Both the position numbers and the translations under genes were made by a program. From contig JADJLL010000015.1 of assembly GCA_016710095.1 (NCBI GenBank), forward strand, positions 1 to 64,000: a stretch of DNA of 64,000 nt. The letters run 5' to 3'. The notes below the pieces were generated by a model. It searched no databases and had not been told where the DNA came from. It was given only the letters and a program-made list of their open reading frames with translations. Below are positions 1 to 9,578 of the stretch, piece by piece (the first letter of the stretch is position 1; each line of letters starts with the position of its first letter). The DNA is from Candidatus Eiseniibacteriota bacterium. Its GTDB lineage: Bacteria; Eisenbacteria; RBG-16-71-46.

Positions 1-1250
1 GCGGCCATGAGGCGCGCGAGCAGCGCGGGCGGCAGCGTGAGCGCGGCACGCGTGGCCTCGGCGTCCTCCCGGGTGGACAGCGAAGCGGCGAGCGCGGGCA
101 GCTTCTGCAGCGCGTCGCGCATCGCACCGAGGTCGCGCGGAGTCGCCTTGCCGCAAGCGGCGCGCGCGGCGAGGCGTTCCAGGTCCGGCAGGCCGCGCAG
201 CGCGTGCGGAAGTCGCGCGCGCCGCCTGACTCGAGCCACGAGGCGATCGCGTCCTGCCGTTCGTGGATGCGCCTCGAGCGAGGCGAGCGGCGTTCGACCC
301 GGTGGCAGCCGCCGGGCCCCGAGCGTGGTCACGGTGAGGTCGAGGTGATGCCACAGCGTGTGGCGCGGCTCTCCCCCGGGCTGCGCCGTGAAGAGCTCCA
401 GGTGGCGCGCCGTCGCGCCGTCGTAGCGCAGCAGCGCGTCTTCCGCCCAGCGTTCGACGCGCGTCATCTGCAGCGCGGCGCCGCCCTGCGTGCGGTCGAG
501 GTAATCGAGCGTGGCGCTCGCGGCGTGCAGCGCGAGCGGCAGGTCGGCGTGCGCGCCGGCCTGCGCCTCCCACCGCTTCGCGGCAGCGGTGTCGAGGGGA
601 AGCGCGGCACGGGCACGATGCTTGCGCGCCCCGGGCATGCCGCCGAGAAGCGATTCGACGCGCGCCTGCGACGCTTCGTCGAGCGTCGCGGGCACGAGCC
701 ACTCGGCGACCGTGAGCCGCGCGAGCAACGGACCGGCCTCGCTCCACGCGCTCTCGGCGAGCCGCACCTCGCCCGTCGAAGCGTCGGCGAAGCACAGTCC
801 GACGCGCGCGGGCTGCGGCCAGAGCGCGCCGAGCCAGTTGTGGGCGCCGGATTCGAGGAACGTGTCGCTCGTCACGGAGCCGGGCGTGAGCACTTCGGTC
901 ACGCCGCGCTGCACGAGCCCCTTCGCCTGCGCGGGGTCCTCGAGCTGGTCGCACACCGCGACCTTGTGCCCGAGGCGCAGCAGCCGCGCGACGTAGCCGT
1001 CGCGCTGGTGCCACGGGAAGCCGCACATCGGGATGGGCTCGGGATCCTGCTTGTTGCGCGAGGTCAGCGTGATGCCGAGCAGCTGCGCGGCGCGCACGGC
1101 GTCCTCGAAGAACAGTTCGTAGAAGTCGCCCATCCGGAAGAACAGGAACGAGTCCGGATAGTCCTGCTTGGTGGTGAGGTACTGCCGCATGAGCGGCGTC
1201 TTCGCGGCCGCGCTCGTCGCGGCGGCGGCCGTGTCCGGCGTCGCTTTCAT
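1..1250 (-). CDS. mutS: DNA mismatch repair protein MutS, N-terminal part (cut by window edge)
   Basis: MutS binds mismatched or looped-out bases as a clamp and recruits MutL. The reverse strand encodes a protein starting at the ATG at 1250. The mismatch-wedge motif GDFYELF lies at residues 41-47, followed by connector-domain sequence (CGFPWHQRDGYVARLL, EVLTPGSVTSD) and the start of the lever domain (CGKATPRDLGAMRDAL). The ATPase half lies beyond the left edge. The start ATG overlaps the stop of the SPOR gene (ATGA), so the two are probably co-transcribed. Around 200-270 the conserved sequence leaves the frame: IHERQDAIASWLE reads in another frame for about 20 codons and then the original frame resumes. 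This is best explained by one extra base near 270 and one missing base near 203. Identity is secure; the indels look like consensus errors. Confidence 0.93.
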   Translation of the reverse strand, partial: MKATPDTAAAATSAAAKTPLMRQYLTTKQDYPDSFLFFRMGDFYELFFEDAVRAAQLLGITLTSRNKQDPEPIPMCGFPWHQRDGYVARLLRLGHKVAVCDQLEDPAQAKGLVQRGVTEVLTPGSVTSDTFLESGAHNWLGALWPQPARVGLCFADASTGEVRLAESAWSEAGPLLARLTVAEWLVPATLDEASQARVESLLGGMPGARKHRARAALPLDTAAAKRWEAQAGAHADLPLALHAASATLDYLDRTQGGAALQMTRVERWAEDALLRYDGATARHLELFTAQPGGEPRHTLWHHLDLTVTTLGARRLPPGRTPLASLEAHPRTAGRDRLVARVRRRARLPHALRGLPDLERLAARAACGKATPRDLGAMRDALQKLPALAASLSTREDAEATRAALTLPPALLARLMA

Positions 1251-2116
1251 GGCTTCTCCACCTGCCAGCCCACGCCCAGCGCGCGCTGCACGCGCTCGCC
1301 GGCCTTGCGGGCTTCTTCACGGTTCGGGTAGCGGCCGAGGCGCACCACGTGCAGCGTGGCGCGGCCGTCGGGCGTCGGACGGCGCAACACGGAGGCGTCG
1401 GCGAAGCCGGCGCGGCGCGCGGACTCCGCGAGCGTACGCGCGCGGGCTTCGTCGCCGAACGCGCCGATCTGGATGGCGACTTCTCCACTGGGCTCGGTGC
1501 CCGCGGCGGGCGACGGCGGAGGCGCCGTGGCGCGCGGCCCCTGATCGTGCCGAAGCTTCGCGCGCAGCCGTACGCGCACGCGCGGCTTCGTCCGGGTGAT
1601 GCAGCCGTTCGGCGAGCTGCGCGAAGCGGTCGAGCGCGGGTGCGGTCGCCTCCCCGGCGTCGCTCGCGAGCAGCACGCGCAGCACGTCGTAGGCGCGATC
1701 GGGGCGCTGCTCGGAGTCCCAGGCCTGCGCGATGCCCAGCTGCGCGAGCGCGCGCGCGACGGGGCGCGCTCGGCGAACGGCGCGCGCGGCTTGCGTCCCC
1801 GAAGCGCGAGCGCGGTGAGCCTGGACCAGTACCGCGCCTCGCCGCGCTCCTCGCCCGTCAACCGTCCGCTCGCACGCAGGAACGCATCGGCGGCCTGGCG
1901 GTACTCGCCGCGCGCGTAGTGCAGCTGCGCGAGCGCGAAGGCCGCGGCGCCGGGGCTCACGCCCGCGACCGGCCGCAGTTCCATGGCACGAAGGCGGACG
2001 CCGAGACTCTCGGCGGGCACGCTCGGGGAAAGAGCGCGCCAGGCCTGTTCGAGCGCGGCGTGCGCGGGCGTCACGAGGACGCACGCGAGCAGCAGGGCGA
2101 GGACGGGTTTGCGCAT
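1247..2116 (-). CDS. Secreted or periplasmic SPOR-domain protein with TPR-like middle
   Basis: The protein begins with a clear signal peptide (MRKPVLALLLACVLVTPAHA). The N-terminal half looks helical and TPR-like (ALAQLHYARGEYRQAADAFL), and the C-terminal ~75 residues match a SPOR domain (VAIQIGAFGDEARARTLAE ... VRLGRYPNREEARKAGE). SPOR domains bind denuded septal peptidoglycan, so a cell-envelope role is inferred. Between about 1585 and 1765 the meaningful reading (LAQLGIAQAWDSEQRPDRA, RFAQLAERLHHPDEA) is in a different frame from both ends. One base appears missing in a C-run near 1762 and a compensating change lies near 1540-1590. The stop overlaps the mutS start. It lies downstream of the rpsA terminator, so it probably has its own promoter. 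Confidence 0.8.
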   Translation of the reverse strand: MRKPVLALLLACVLVTPAHAALEQAWRALSPSVPAESLGVRLRAMELRPVAGVSPGAAAFALAQLHYARGEYRQAADAFLRASGRLTGEERGEARYWSRLTALALRGRKPRAPFAERAPSRARSRSWASRRPGTPSSAPIAPTTCCACCSRATPGRRPHPRSTASRSSPNGCITRTKPRVRVRLRAKLRHDQGPRATAPPPSPAAGTEPSGEVAIQIGAFGDEARARTLAESARRAGFADASVLRRPTPDGRATLHVVRLGRYPNREEARKAGERVQRALGVGWQVEKP

Positions 2117-2213
2117 GGGGCGCGCAGTCTAGACGGCGGGGCCGCACACTCCAAGCGGCGACGGCGGCAGGTCCCCCGGCCTCGGCGGCCCGGCCGCCGC
2201 CCGCGCCAACGAA

Positions 2214-2247
2214 AACCGGGCGGCCCTTTCGGACCGCCCGGTTTCGT
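2214..2247 (-). terminator. Rho-independent terminator after rpsA
   Basis: A GC-rich inverted repeat (arms AAACCGGGCGG and CCGCCCGGTTT around a TTTC loop, one mismatch) sits 24 bases past the rpsA stop. The arms end in A/T runs suited to termination. It separates the rpsA operon from the SPOR-mutS pair. Confidence 0.75.
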
Positions 2248-2270
2248 GTGACGTGGAGCGAGGATGCCGA

Positions 2271-4072
2271 CTACTCGTCGACGACTTCGTCGTCCTTGCT
2301 CTGCGCGCGGCAGGCTCTTCCCGCGGGCGGGTTGGCCGCGATGCGCGCACGCACCTGGTTCCGCTTCGAGGTCCACTCGGCCAGCGCGATGTCGTCCTGC
2401 TCCGTCATCCACGCCTTGACGCTCAGGATGAGGCGGTGATTCGGGACGTCCACACGCGTGACCTTCATGGTGAGCGACTCGCCGACTTCGAAGGCGTCGT
2501 TCGGACGCTTGAGGTCGTCGATGCCCAGCTGCGACAGCGGAATGAAGCCCTCGATGCCTTCGCCGAGGTCCACGATCGCACCGCGGTCGAACAGGCGGTT
2601 GACCGTGCCCGTGAGTTCCATGCCCGACGGGAACTTCTCCGCCAGCGACGGCCACGGATCCTCACTCACCTGCTTGAGGCCGAGGCTGATGCGGCGGTGT
2701 TCCTTGTCGATCGACAGCACGACGACTTCGACCGCGTCACCCTTCTTGAGCACTTCGCTCGGGTGCGCGACGCGCTTCGTCCACGACATGTCGGAGACGT
2801 GCACGAGGCCGTCGATGCCCTCTTCGAGCTCCACGAACGCGCCGAAGTTGGTCAGGTTGCGGACCTTGCCCTTGACGCGCATGCCCGGCGGGTACTTCTG
2901 GTCGAGCGTGAGCCACGGATCCGGCTCCACCTGCTTGAGGCCGAGCGAAATCTTCTCGTTGGCCTTGTCGACCTTGAGCACCACGGCTTCGATGTAGTCA
3001 CCGATGTTGACGAGCTTCGAAGGATGCCGCACGTGGCGCGTCCAGGACATCTCGGACACGTGGATGAGGCCCTCGATGCCCTTCTCCAGCTCCACGAAGG
3101 CGCCGTAGTCGGTGATCGAGACGACCTTGCCCTTGATGCGGTCGCCGACCTTGTACTTCTCCTCGACGCCTTCCCACGGGTAGGCATCGAGCTGCTTCAG
3201 GCCGAGCGAGATGCGCTCCTTCTCCGGATCGAAGTTCAGGACCTTCACGCGCACCTTGTCGCCGATCTTGACGAGCTCGGACGGGTGCTGCACGCGGCCC
3301 CACGACATGTCGGTGATGTGCAGCAGACCGTCGATACCGCCGAGGTCCACGAACGCACCGAAGTCGGTGATGTTCTTGACCACGCCCTCGCGGATCTGAT
3401 CCTTCGCCAGGTCCTTGAGGATGGTGGCCTTCATCCGATCGCGCTCTTCCTCGAGCACCGAACGGCGCGACACCACGATGTTCCGGCGGCGCTTGTTGAG
3501 CTTGATGATCTTGACGGCGACCGTCTGTCCCAGGAGGGCGTCCACATTCTGGACCTGGCGCAGCGCGATCTGGGAGCCGGGCAGGAACGCCTCGACGCCG
3601 TAGAGATCGACGACCACACCGCCCTTGATCTTGCGGATCAGCTTGCCCTCGACGACCTGACCATTGTCGTGGGCTTCCTTGACGCGATCCCACACACGCG
3701 CACGAAGTCGGCGCGCTGCTTCGACAGGACGACGAGGCCGTCCTGGTTCTCCATTTTCTCGAGGAAGACCTCGAGGACGTCACCAACCTTGATGCTGGTC
3801 GGGTCGGAGAACTCGCTGAGCGAGATGATGCCTTCGCTCTTGAAGCCGACGTCCACCAGCACGTCCTTGTCGTCGATGGAGAGAACCGTGCCGCGCACGA
3901 TCTCGCCTTCGCCGATGGACTGCATGGACTCTTCGTACTGCCCGAACATGGCTTTGCGCTGTTCGAGCGTGAGCTCCTCTTCACCGTCGTAGTTCAGCGG
4001 AACGAGCGGAAGAGGGGGTGCCCGTCGGACCGGCGCGACGGGGTTGAGGTCTTGATCCTTGGTTTCCAGCAT
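2271..4072 (-). CDS. rpsA: 30S ribosomal protein S1 (interrupted by a 2-base insertion)
   Basis: S1 binds mRNA on the 30S subunit to assist initiation. From the ATG at 4072, with AGGAGG about a dozen bases upstream, the protein runs through successive S1/OB repeats (EGEIVRGTVLSIDDKDVLVD, EGKLIRKIKGGVVVDLYG, REGVVKNITDFGAFVDLGG, and three more ending FDRGAIVDLGEGIEGFIPLS). This gives about 599 residues, close to the six-repeat family length. Near 3690 the frame breaks: QRADFVRV should continue directly into WDRVKEAHDNG, but the sequence has an extra TG in a TGTGTG run. Removing those two bases restores one uninterrupted gene. It is last in the aroA-cmk-plsC-rpsA order that is widespread in bacteria and ends at a strong hairpin. 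Confidence 0.93.
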
Positions 4073-4142
4073 GGGGACAGAAGCCTCCTGCGATATGGAA
4101 TATGGGAACGGTCGGCCTCGTTCCCCGGCGGGCATCGATGAT

Positions 4143-4754
4143 TCAGACGCGGCCTTCGAGGTCCGCGATCTCGCGCATCGCACCGTCGCCGACGCCTTTG
4201 GGACAGCTCGCCGGGCTCGAGATCCGCCTTCTCGACCAGCCAATTCCTGCCACTCCGTGCGCGTCCGAACCACGCCCGGAGACGCACCGGCGGAGGACCC
4301 ACTTACCGGGCCGGTCGCTCCCGAGAGGTAGCCGGCACGATCGACGCGTTCGATGTTGACCGAGCATGCCGACTCCGGGTCGCGCCGGGAGGATTTCCCG
4401 TCACGCGATCGGCCGCCCTCCGGGAACATGACCAGCGCATGAGCCTTTGTTCAGCACTTCCATGGCGCGCGTCAATCCCGCCAAGTCCGCCTTGCCACGC
4501 CGAATCGGAATGCCGTTAACGTCCGTGATGAGCAACCCGAGCGGCTGGTGGAAAAGCTCTTCCTTCGCGAGGTAGAACAGTTCCCGTTGGGCCGCGAACC
4601 CGATGACCGGTGGATCCGTGTAAGCCACGTGGTTCGAAGCGACGATGAGCCCCCCGGACTTCGGGATGTTCTCGCGACCGCGAACCTCGTACCCCGTGGC
4701 GAGAGCCACCAAGGGGCTGAAGAAAAGCCGGGAGGCACTATAGAGCAGACTCAA
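4143..4754 (-). pseudogene. plsC: 1-acyl-sn-glycerol-3-phosphate acyltransferase, disrupted by several indels
   Basis: PlsC acylates lysophosphatidate to phosphatidate in phospholipid synthesis. The acyltransferase core is visible from a probable TTG start at 4754 (AGGAGA five bases upstream): NHVAYTDPPVIG is the HX4D motif, then ELFYLAKEELF and GIPIRRGKADL, then MFPEGGRSRDG in another frame, and the C-terminus GDGAMREIADLEGRV in yet another. At least five frame changes are needed between 4400 and 4150. The deduced length (~204 residues) fits the family. Because conserved motifs survive and the neighbouring cmk shows the same damage, a poor consensus is more likely than a true pseudogene, but the sequence as given cannot encode an intact enzyme. 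Confidence 0.75.
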
Positions 4755-4846
4755 GCAATCTCCTAGCCCGGTCTCGGCCCCTCGGGCCGCCGGATGCAGG
4801 CATTTCCGGGACCCGCTCCCGGGCCCCCGTTTCGGCGCGCGGCAGT

Positions 4847-5537
4847 CTAACCCGCTGCGCCGCTTGCGGGACAGCGCGGATGGCGCGGACGACCTCGGGA
4901 CGGCGGCGATCTGCTCTTCCAGGTCCATCCCGAGGAATCCACGGTGACGGAATCCGGGCGGCCCTGAGCGGGCTGTCCGGCCGCTCTTGTCGCGATCGTC
5001 GCGCCGCTCGAGGTCTTCGCGGACGTCGTCGAGGCTCACCGCAATGCCGCGCGACTGCAGTTCACGGCAGCGGCGCTTCGCGCGCGTGTCGAGGTCCGCG
5101 TCGAGGTAGATCTTCACGTCGGCGTCCGGGAACACCACCGTGCCGAGGTCGCGCCCCTCACCCACGAGCGGCCCGCGCTCCGCCATCGCGCGCTGCCACT
5201 CGACCATGAGCCGGCGCACCGCGGGCACCGCCGCGACGCGCGACGCCATCTCGCTCACTTCGGGCGTGCGGATCTCGCCGCTCACGTCGCGGCCGTCGAG
5301 GAACACGTGCGCCTGCGAAGGCGAGCCCGAGAAGTCGATCACCGAACGCTTCGCGACTTCGGTCACGGCTTCGGCGTCGTCCGGTCGCACGCCGTCCTGC
5401 GCGACCTTCAGCGCGAGCGCGCGGTAGAACGCACCGGTGTCGAGGTAGCGCAGCCCCAGCCGCTCCGCGATCGCGCGCGCCGTGGTGCTCTTGCCCGCGG
5501 CCGAAGGGCCGTCGAGGACGACGACGAACACGCTCAC
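4847..5537 (-). pseudogene. cmk: Cytidylate kinase with frame breaks near its C-terminus
   Basis: Cmk phosphorylates CMP and dCMP. The GTG start at 5537 overlaps the aroA stop (GTGA). The P-loop GPSAAGKST is at residues 10-18, followed by RYLDTGAFYRALAL and the CMP-binding region GPLVGEGRDLGTVVFPDAD. After ERRDDRDKS the expected ending is spread over several frames (PDSPLRAA, then DSVTVDSSG, then MDLEEQIAAV), so at least three indels lie between 4880 and 5000. The true stop is probably the TAG at 4849-4847. Read literally, the frame runs on and fuses cmk to the start of plsC; I regard that apparent fusion as an artefact. The gene is essential in most bacteria, which argues for sequence error. 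Confidence 0.8.
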
Positions 5538-6853
5538 GCGCCGCCCTCCACCGACGCGCCGAGTTCCGCCAGCGTCGCGAAATACGACGGGTACGACGTC
5601 GCGACGCTGCTCACGTCGTCGAACGTCATCGCGTCGTCCGTGCGCGCGCCGAGCGCGGCGAACGCCATCACGATCCGATGATCGAGGTGCGCCTCGATGC
5701 GTGCGCCGCGCGGCCGTCCGCCCGTGACGACGAGCCCGTCCGGGCGCTCCTCGGTCTCGATGCCGCACGCAGCGAGATTGCGCGCGAGCGCGACCACGCG
5801 GTCACTCTCCTTCACGCGCAGCTCCGCGGCACCGCTCACCGACGAGCGGCCTTCGGCCGCCGACGCGGCGATCACCCAGGCGGGCACTTCGTCGATCAGG
5901 CGCGGCGCCCACTCGGCGGGCACGTCGAACGCGCGCAGCCGCTCGGGTCCGGTCACGGTGACGTCGCCGACGGGCTCTCCTGCCTCCTCGCGCGCGTTCG
6001 TGACTGCCACGTCCGCGCCCATGGCGGCGAGCACGTCGAGCAGTCCCGTGCGTGTCGGATTCAAGTTCATGCGTTCGGCGGTCACGCGCGCGCCCGGTTC
6101 CGCCGCGGCGGCGGCGAGGAAGAACGCGGCCGCCGAGGCGTCACCGGGCACGCGCACGTCGCACGCGCGCAGCGACGCCGCGCCGGCGAGACGCACGGCG
6201 CGAGCGCCGCCCGCTCCCGCGGTCACCTCGAGCGGCACGCCGTACGCGGGAAGCATGCGTTCGGTGTGATCGCGCGCAGGCCCCGGCAGGCGGACTTCCG
6301 TGGCGCCTTCGGCCGCGAGCCCCGCGAGCAGCACGCACGTCGCCACCTGCGCGCTCGCCACCGGCACGTCGTACGTGATGCCGCGCAGCGCGCCACCCGT
6401 GATCGTGAGCGGCGGCCGTCCACCTTCGGCCGTGACGAGATTCGCGCCCATGCGCGCGAGCGGCGTGACGATGCGCGCCATCGGCCGGCGCGTGAGCGAG
6501 GCGTCACCGGTGAGCGTCACCGGCGCACCCGAGCGCGCCACAATGCCCGCGAGCATGCGCATCGTCGTCCCGGAGTTCCCGCAGTCGAGCGGTCCCCCGG
6601 GCGCGTGCAGCGCGCCCGCGGCGCCGGTCAGGTGCCAGGCATCGCCTTCGCGACGCACCGTCGCGCCCAGCGACTCGGCGCAGCGCAACGAACCCAGGCA
6701 GTCCTCGCCCGGGTTCGCGTACTCGATGCGCGAGGCACCCTCGGCGAGCAGCCCGAAGAGCACGGCGCGATGCGTGATGGATTTGTCGCCGGGCGGCGCG
6801 AATCGGCCGCCGAGGGGGCGGCCACGCCGGACGGCGGGGGTGGGTGAGGTCAT
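5534..6853 (-). CDS. aroA: 3-phosphoshikimate 1-carboxyvinyltransferase (EPSP synthase)
   Basis: AroA transfers enolpyruvate from PEP to shikimate-3-phosphate in the shikimate pathway. The 439-residue protein has the family motifs in order: PGDKSITHRA near residue 20, LDCGNSGTTMRML near 95, VPGDASAAAFFL, ELRVKESDRV and HLDHRIVMAFA near the end. I chose the ATG at 6853 because it overlaps the PilZ gene stop (ATGA) and sits just before the first conserved segment; a longer in-frame extension is only PilZ sequence read in another frame. The stop overlaps the cmk start, so aroA and cmk are translationally coupled. Confidence 0.95.
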   Translation of the reverse strand: MTSPTPAVRRGRPLGGRFAPPGDKSITHRAVLFGLLAEGASRIEYANPGEDCLGSLRCAESLGATVRREGDAWHLTGAAGALHAPGGPLDCGNSGTTMRMLAGIVARSGAPVTLTGDASLTRRPMARIVTPLARMGANLVTAEGGRPPLTITGGALRGITYDVPVASAQVATCVLLAGLAAEGATEVRLPGPARDHTERMLPAYGVPLEVTAGAGGARAVRLAGAASLRACDVRVPGDASAAAFFLAAAAAEPGARVTAERMNLNPTRTGLLDVLAAMGADVAVTNAREEAGEPVGDVTVTGPERLRAFDVPAEWAPRLIDEVPAWVIAASAAEGRSSVSGAAELRVKESDRVVALARNLAACGIETEERPDGLVVTGGRPRGARIEAHLDHRIVMAFAALGARTDDAMTFDDVSSVATSYPSYFATLAELGASVEGGA

Positions 6854-7386
6854 TTCGCCGGCGGCGCTCCGGTGGTCGTCGGCGGGCCGTGGCGCGCCAG
6901 CGGTCTTTCGCGCGGCGGCCGGGTGGCCTTCCGAACGGCGGCCTTCTTGGTGGTGGTCGTCTTGCGGCGCGCGGGCATGAGCGCGGCGTGCAGCGCCTGC
7001 AGGTTGCGCCACGCCACGAACTCCTCGATGCGCTCACGGCGCTCGGGATCGATGTCGGCGAACATGCACGCGAGCTGGTAGCGCGCCTCGGGCTTGCGCC
7101 CCGGCGTCGCGTCGCAGCGCACGACGATGCCTTCGGTCTTGATCAGCTCCTGGCCGCGCTTCTGGCCGGGCATCTTCGGGAGCACGATCGTCAGCATCAC
7201 CTTCGAGAGCGGCGGAAGGAAGTGCGAGCTCGTGCAGTAGATGCCGCTCGCGGAGATGTTCTGGCTCTCGGTGACGATCTGCGCCGGGCCCCCTTCGTGG
7301 GCGCCCTCGACGCGCATGCTGAGTTTCGCGTCGACTCGCGTGCTCCGGCGACGCTCTCGGCGCCGCGTGCTCTTCTTCACCGCCAT
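6850..7386 (-). CDS. PilZ-domain protein (predicted c-di-GMP receptor)
   Basis: A 178-residue protein with a strongly basic N-terminus and C-terminus around a PilZ domain. The two c-di-GMP-binding signatures are visible: an RRSTR run (RxxxR type) near residue 13 and NISASGIY ([D/N]xSxxG type) near residue 45. A GGGAGG site lies five bases before the ATG at 7386. The Lys/Arg-rich tail (RRKTTTTKKAAVRKATRPP) is low-complexity. It overlaps rnr upstream and aroA downstream. Partner and output are unknown. Confidence 0.85.
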   Translation of the reverse strand: MAVKKSTRRRERRRSTRVDAKLSMRVEGAHEGGPAQIVTESQNISASGIYCTSSHFLPPLSKVMLTIVLPKMPGQKRGQELIKTEGIVVRCDATPGRKPEARYQLACMFADIDPERRERIEEFVAWRNLQALHAALMPARRKTTTTKKAAVRKATRPPRERPLARHGPPTTTGAPPAK

Positions 7387-9120
7387 CCTTGCCTCCCGTG
7401 TGTGCGGCGGCCACGCCGCGGTTCCGGCAGCCTCAGCGCGAGTTCGCACTCCCGCGCCGGCACATCCACACGCGCGATGACGACGTTCACCGGATCCCCC
7501 AGCGTGAATCGTCGGCGCGTCCTGCGTCCCACCAATCGAACCCCCGTCGGATCGAGATCGAAGCGGTCGTCCGAGTCCATGGCGAGACGGACGAAACCGT
7601 CCACCGGAACATCGTCGAGCTCCACGAAGAATCCACGAGGAATGAGCCCGGAGATACTACCCGATACGCGTTCACCGAGTCTCGTTTCCAGATGCCGCAG
7701 TCCCTTGACCCGCACACCCTCGCGTTCCGGCGTCGGTCGCGTCCTGTTCGCGGCCGCTGCATTGCGCGGCGAGTTCGGCGTTCGCCACCGGATCCCAGGC
7801 GCCGTCGCGCGCTCCGAGGATCCACTCGCGCACGCGACGATGCACGTGCAGGTCGGGATAGCGCCGGATGGGCGACGTGAAGTGCAGGTACTCGCGCGTC
7901 GCGAGCCCGAAGTGGCCGAGGTCGCGCTCGCAGTAACGCGCGCGCGTCAGCGAACGCAGCGCCAGCCGGTGCACGAGGCGTTTGCGCGCCGGATCGAGCG
8001 GGATCGCGAGCAACGCCTGCAGCGCGCGATGCGGCTCCCCCGCGTTGCCGAGCCGCGGCAGCCCGAGCACGCGCAACATTTCGTCGAGTTCGGCGAGCTT
8101 GTGCGTCGCCGGAGGTTCGTGAACCCGCCAGAGCATGCCCGAGCCGCGCACGGCTCCGGCCTCTCCCACGCACCGGTTCGCGAGCAACATGAACTCCTCG
8201 ACCAGCTCGTGGCTCTCGAGGTGCGGCCGGCGCTCGATGGCGATCGTGTTGCCGGAAGCATCCACGCGCGCCTTCACCTCGGGCGATTCGATCGCCAGCG
8301 CGCCGACGGCGAAGCGGCGCTCGCGCATGCGGCGGGCGAGCGTCATGAGGTGTTCGACCGCCTGCTGTTGCGCGTGGGGCAGCGCCTCGCCGCCCTTGAG
8401 CGCATCCTCGACCCGCTCGTAGCTCAGCTTCGCGCGGCTGCGGATGACCGTCGCCGCGAAGCGGTACTCGTGCAGCACGGCGTCGTCGTCGAGCAGCACG
8501 AGGGCCGAGAGCGCGAGCCGGTCCACGCCGTCGCGGAGCGAGCAGAGATCGGCGGACAGGCGTTCGGGCAGCATCGGCACGACACCGCCCGGCAGGTAGC
8601 AACTGGTGCCGCGCTCGCGCGCTTCGGCGTCGAGCGCCGTGCCCGGGCGCACGTAGTGCGAGACGTCGGCGATGTGGATGCCGACCTCCCAGCGATGGGC
8701 GCCGACGCGGCGGATCGAAAGCGCGTCGTCGTGGTCGCGGGCGTCCTCGGGATCGATCGTGAACACGAGCTGCTCGCGCAGGTCGAGACGACCCTCGAGA
8801 TCCTCCGCGGCGGGCTCGGAGAAGGCTTCCGCCTCCTCGAGCACGCTCTGCGGGAAATGCTGCCGGAGCCGGAACTGCGAGGCGACGATGGAGTCGTCCC
8901 ACTCCGGACGATCGTCGGCTCCGAGAACTTCCACCAGCATCGCGGGCCCGTCGTCCGGGACCTCGGCGATGCAGTAATCCCCGTCTTCCGGAGCGAGCTC
9001 CCCTTTCCACCGAAGCTCACGAACCCCGCCCGCCCAACGGCGTGCGGGGTCGAAGCTCCAACGGCCGCGCGCAAAGTGCGCGCGGCCGAGGAGACGGCGG
9101 ACCGGTTCGGCGTCCCGAAA
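7377..9120 (-). CDS. rnr: Exoribonuclease R/II family protein (RNB domain plus C-terminal S1), one frameshift
   Basis: RNB exonucleases degrade RNA 3' to 5'. The catalytic RNB block is clear: FTIDPEDARDHDDALS supplies the metal-binding aspartates, followed by GIHIADVSHYV and the late motif FTSPIRRYPDLHVHR. The C-terminal S1 domain (RVSGSISGLIPRGFFVELDD) is in another frame; deleting one G in a GCCGG run near 7716 joins them as ATDAEREGVRVKGLRHLE. No ATG, GTG or TTG occurs in frame upstream of the ATG at 8940, yet protein-like sequence (RDAEPVRRLLGRAHFARGRW) extends to about 9120, so the start is unresolved and may be hidden by another indel. The total of ~580 residues is shorter than typical RNase R because the N-terminal OB region is reduced. 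Confidence 0.85.
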
Positions 9121-9127
9121 AGGGCGA

Positions 9128-9223
9128 CTAGCGGATGCGCTTCTTATGACGATTCTTCCGGAGGCGCTTCTTTCGCTTGTGAGTCGCGATCTTCTTCCGC
9201 TTCCGCTTCTTTCCAGAACCCAT
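9128..9223 (-). CDS. COX24/AURKAIP1-like 31-residue basic ribosomal protein
   Basis: A tiny gene with an ATG at 9223 preceded by AAGGAG. The product is 31 residues, over half Lys/Arg, beginning MGSGKKRKRKKIATHKRKK and ending NRHKKRIR. This pattern (GSGKKRKR, THKRKKRLRKNRHKK) is what I know as the bacterial AURKAIP1/COX24-domain protein, common in Bacteroidetes and related FCB lineages and thought to be a small-subunit ribosomal component. It sits between the HU gene and rnr on the same strand. Confidence 0.85.
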   Translation of the reverse strand: MGSGKKRKRKKIATHKRKKRLRKNRHKKRIR

Positions 9224-9244
9224 TCCAGCTCCTTGTGACGGCCG

Positions 9245-9550
9245 TCAGCTGGCGACCGACTGTTCCTGTGTGACCGGTTCCAGCACGAGAGCCTTCAGCT
9301 CACGGCTGGGTTTGAAAACCGGGACGAGCTTCGCGGGCACGAGCACTTCCGTACCACTGCGCGGATTGCGCGCACGACGTGCACGGCGCTCACGCACCTT
9401 GAACGTACCGAAGCCGCGAATCTCGAGATGCTTTCCTTCACTCAACGCGCGGCACACCGCATCGAGAAGTCCGTCCACGATGATGGCCGTGTGATTCCTG
9501 GAGACGCCCGTAGCGACGGCAATCTCTTCGACGAGGTCCGCCTTGGTCAT
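9245..9550 (-). CDS. HU/IHF-family DNA-binding protein
   Basis: A 101-residue histone-like protein. The N-terminal helices (MTKADLVEEIAVATGVSRNH) are followed by the signature region IRGFGTFKVRERRARRARNP and the DNA-binding arm GTEVLVPAKLVPVFKPSREL. The dimer bends and compacts DNA. The ATG at 9550 has AGGAGG about 8 bases upstream. A longer in-frame reading exists, but its upstream part is the FmdB gene in another frame. It is about 10 residues longer than typical HU because of an acidic/Ser tail. Confidence 0.92.
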   Translation of the reverse strand: MTKADLVEEIAVATGVSRNHTAIIVDGLLDAVCRALSEGKHLEIRGFGTFKVRERRARRARNPRSGTEVLVPAKLVPVFKPSRELKALVLEPVTQEQSVAS

Positions 9551-9578
9551 GTGCGCCCCTCCTGATGAATCGCTCACC

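Noticed and set aside
4401..5768. Apparent cytidylate kinase-acyltransferase fusion protein
   Set aside because: The join passes through sequence whose conserved motifs are in other frames; indels best explain it. Separate starts and ribosome sites exist.
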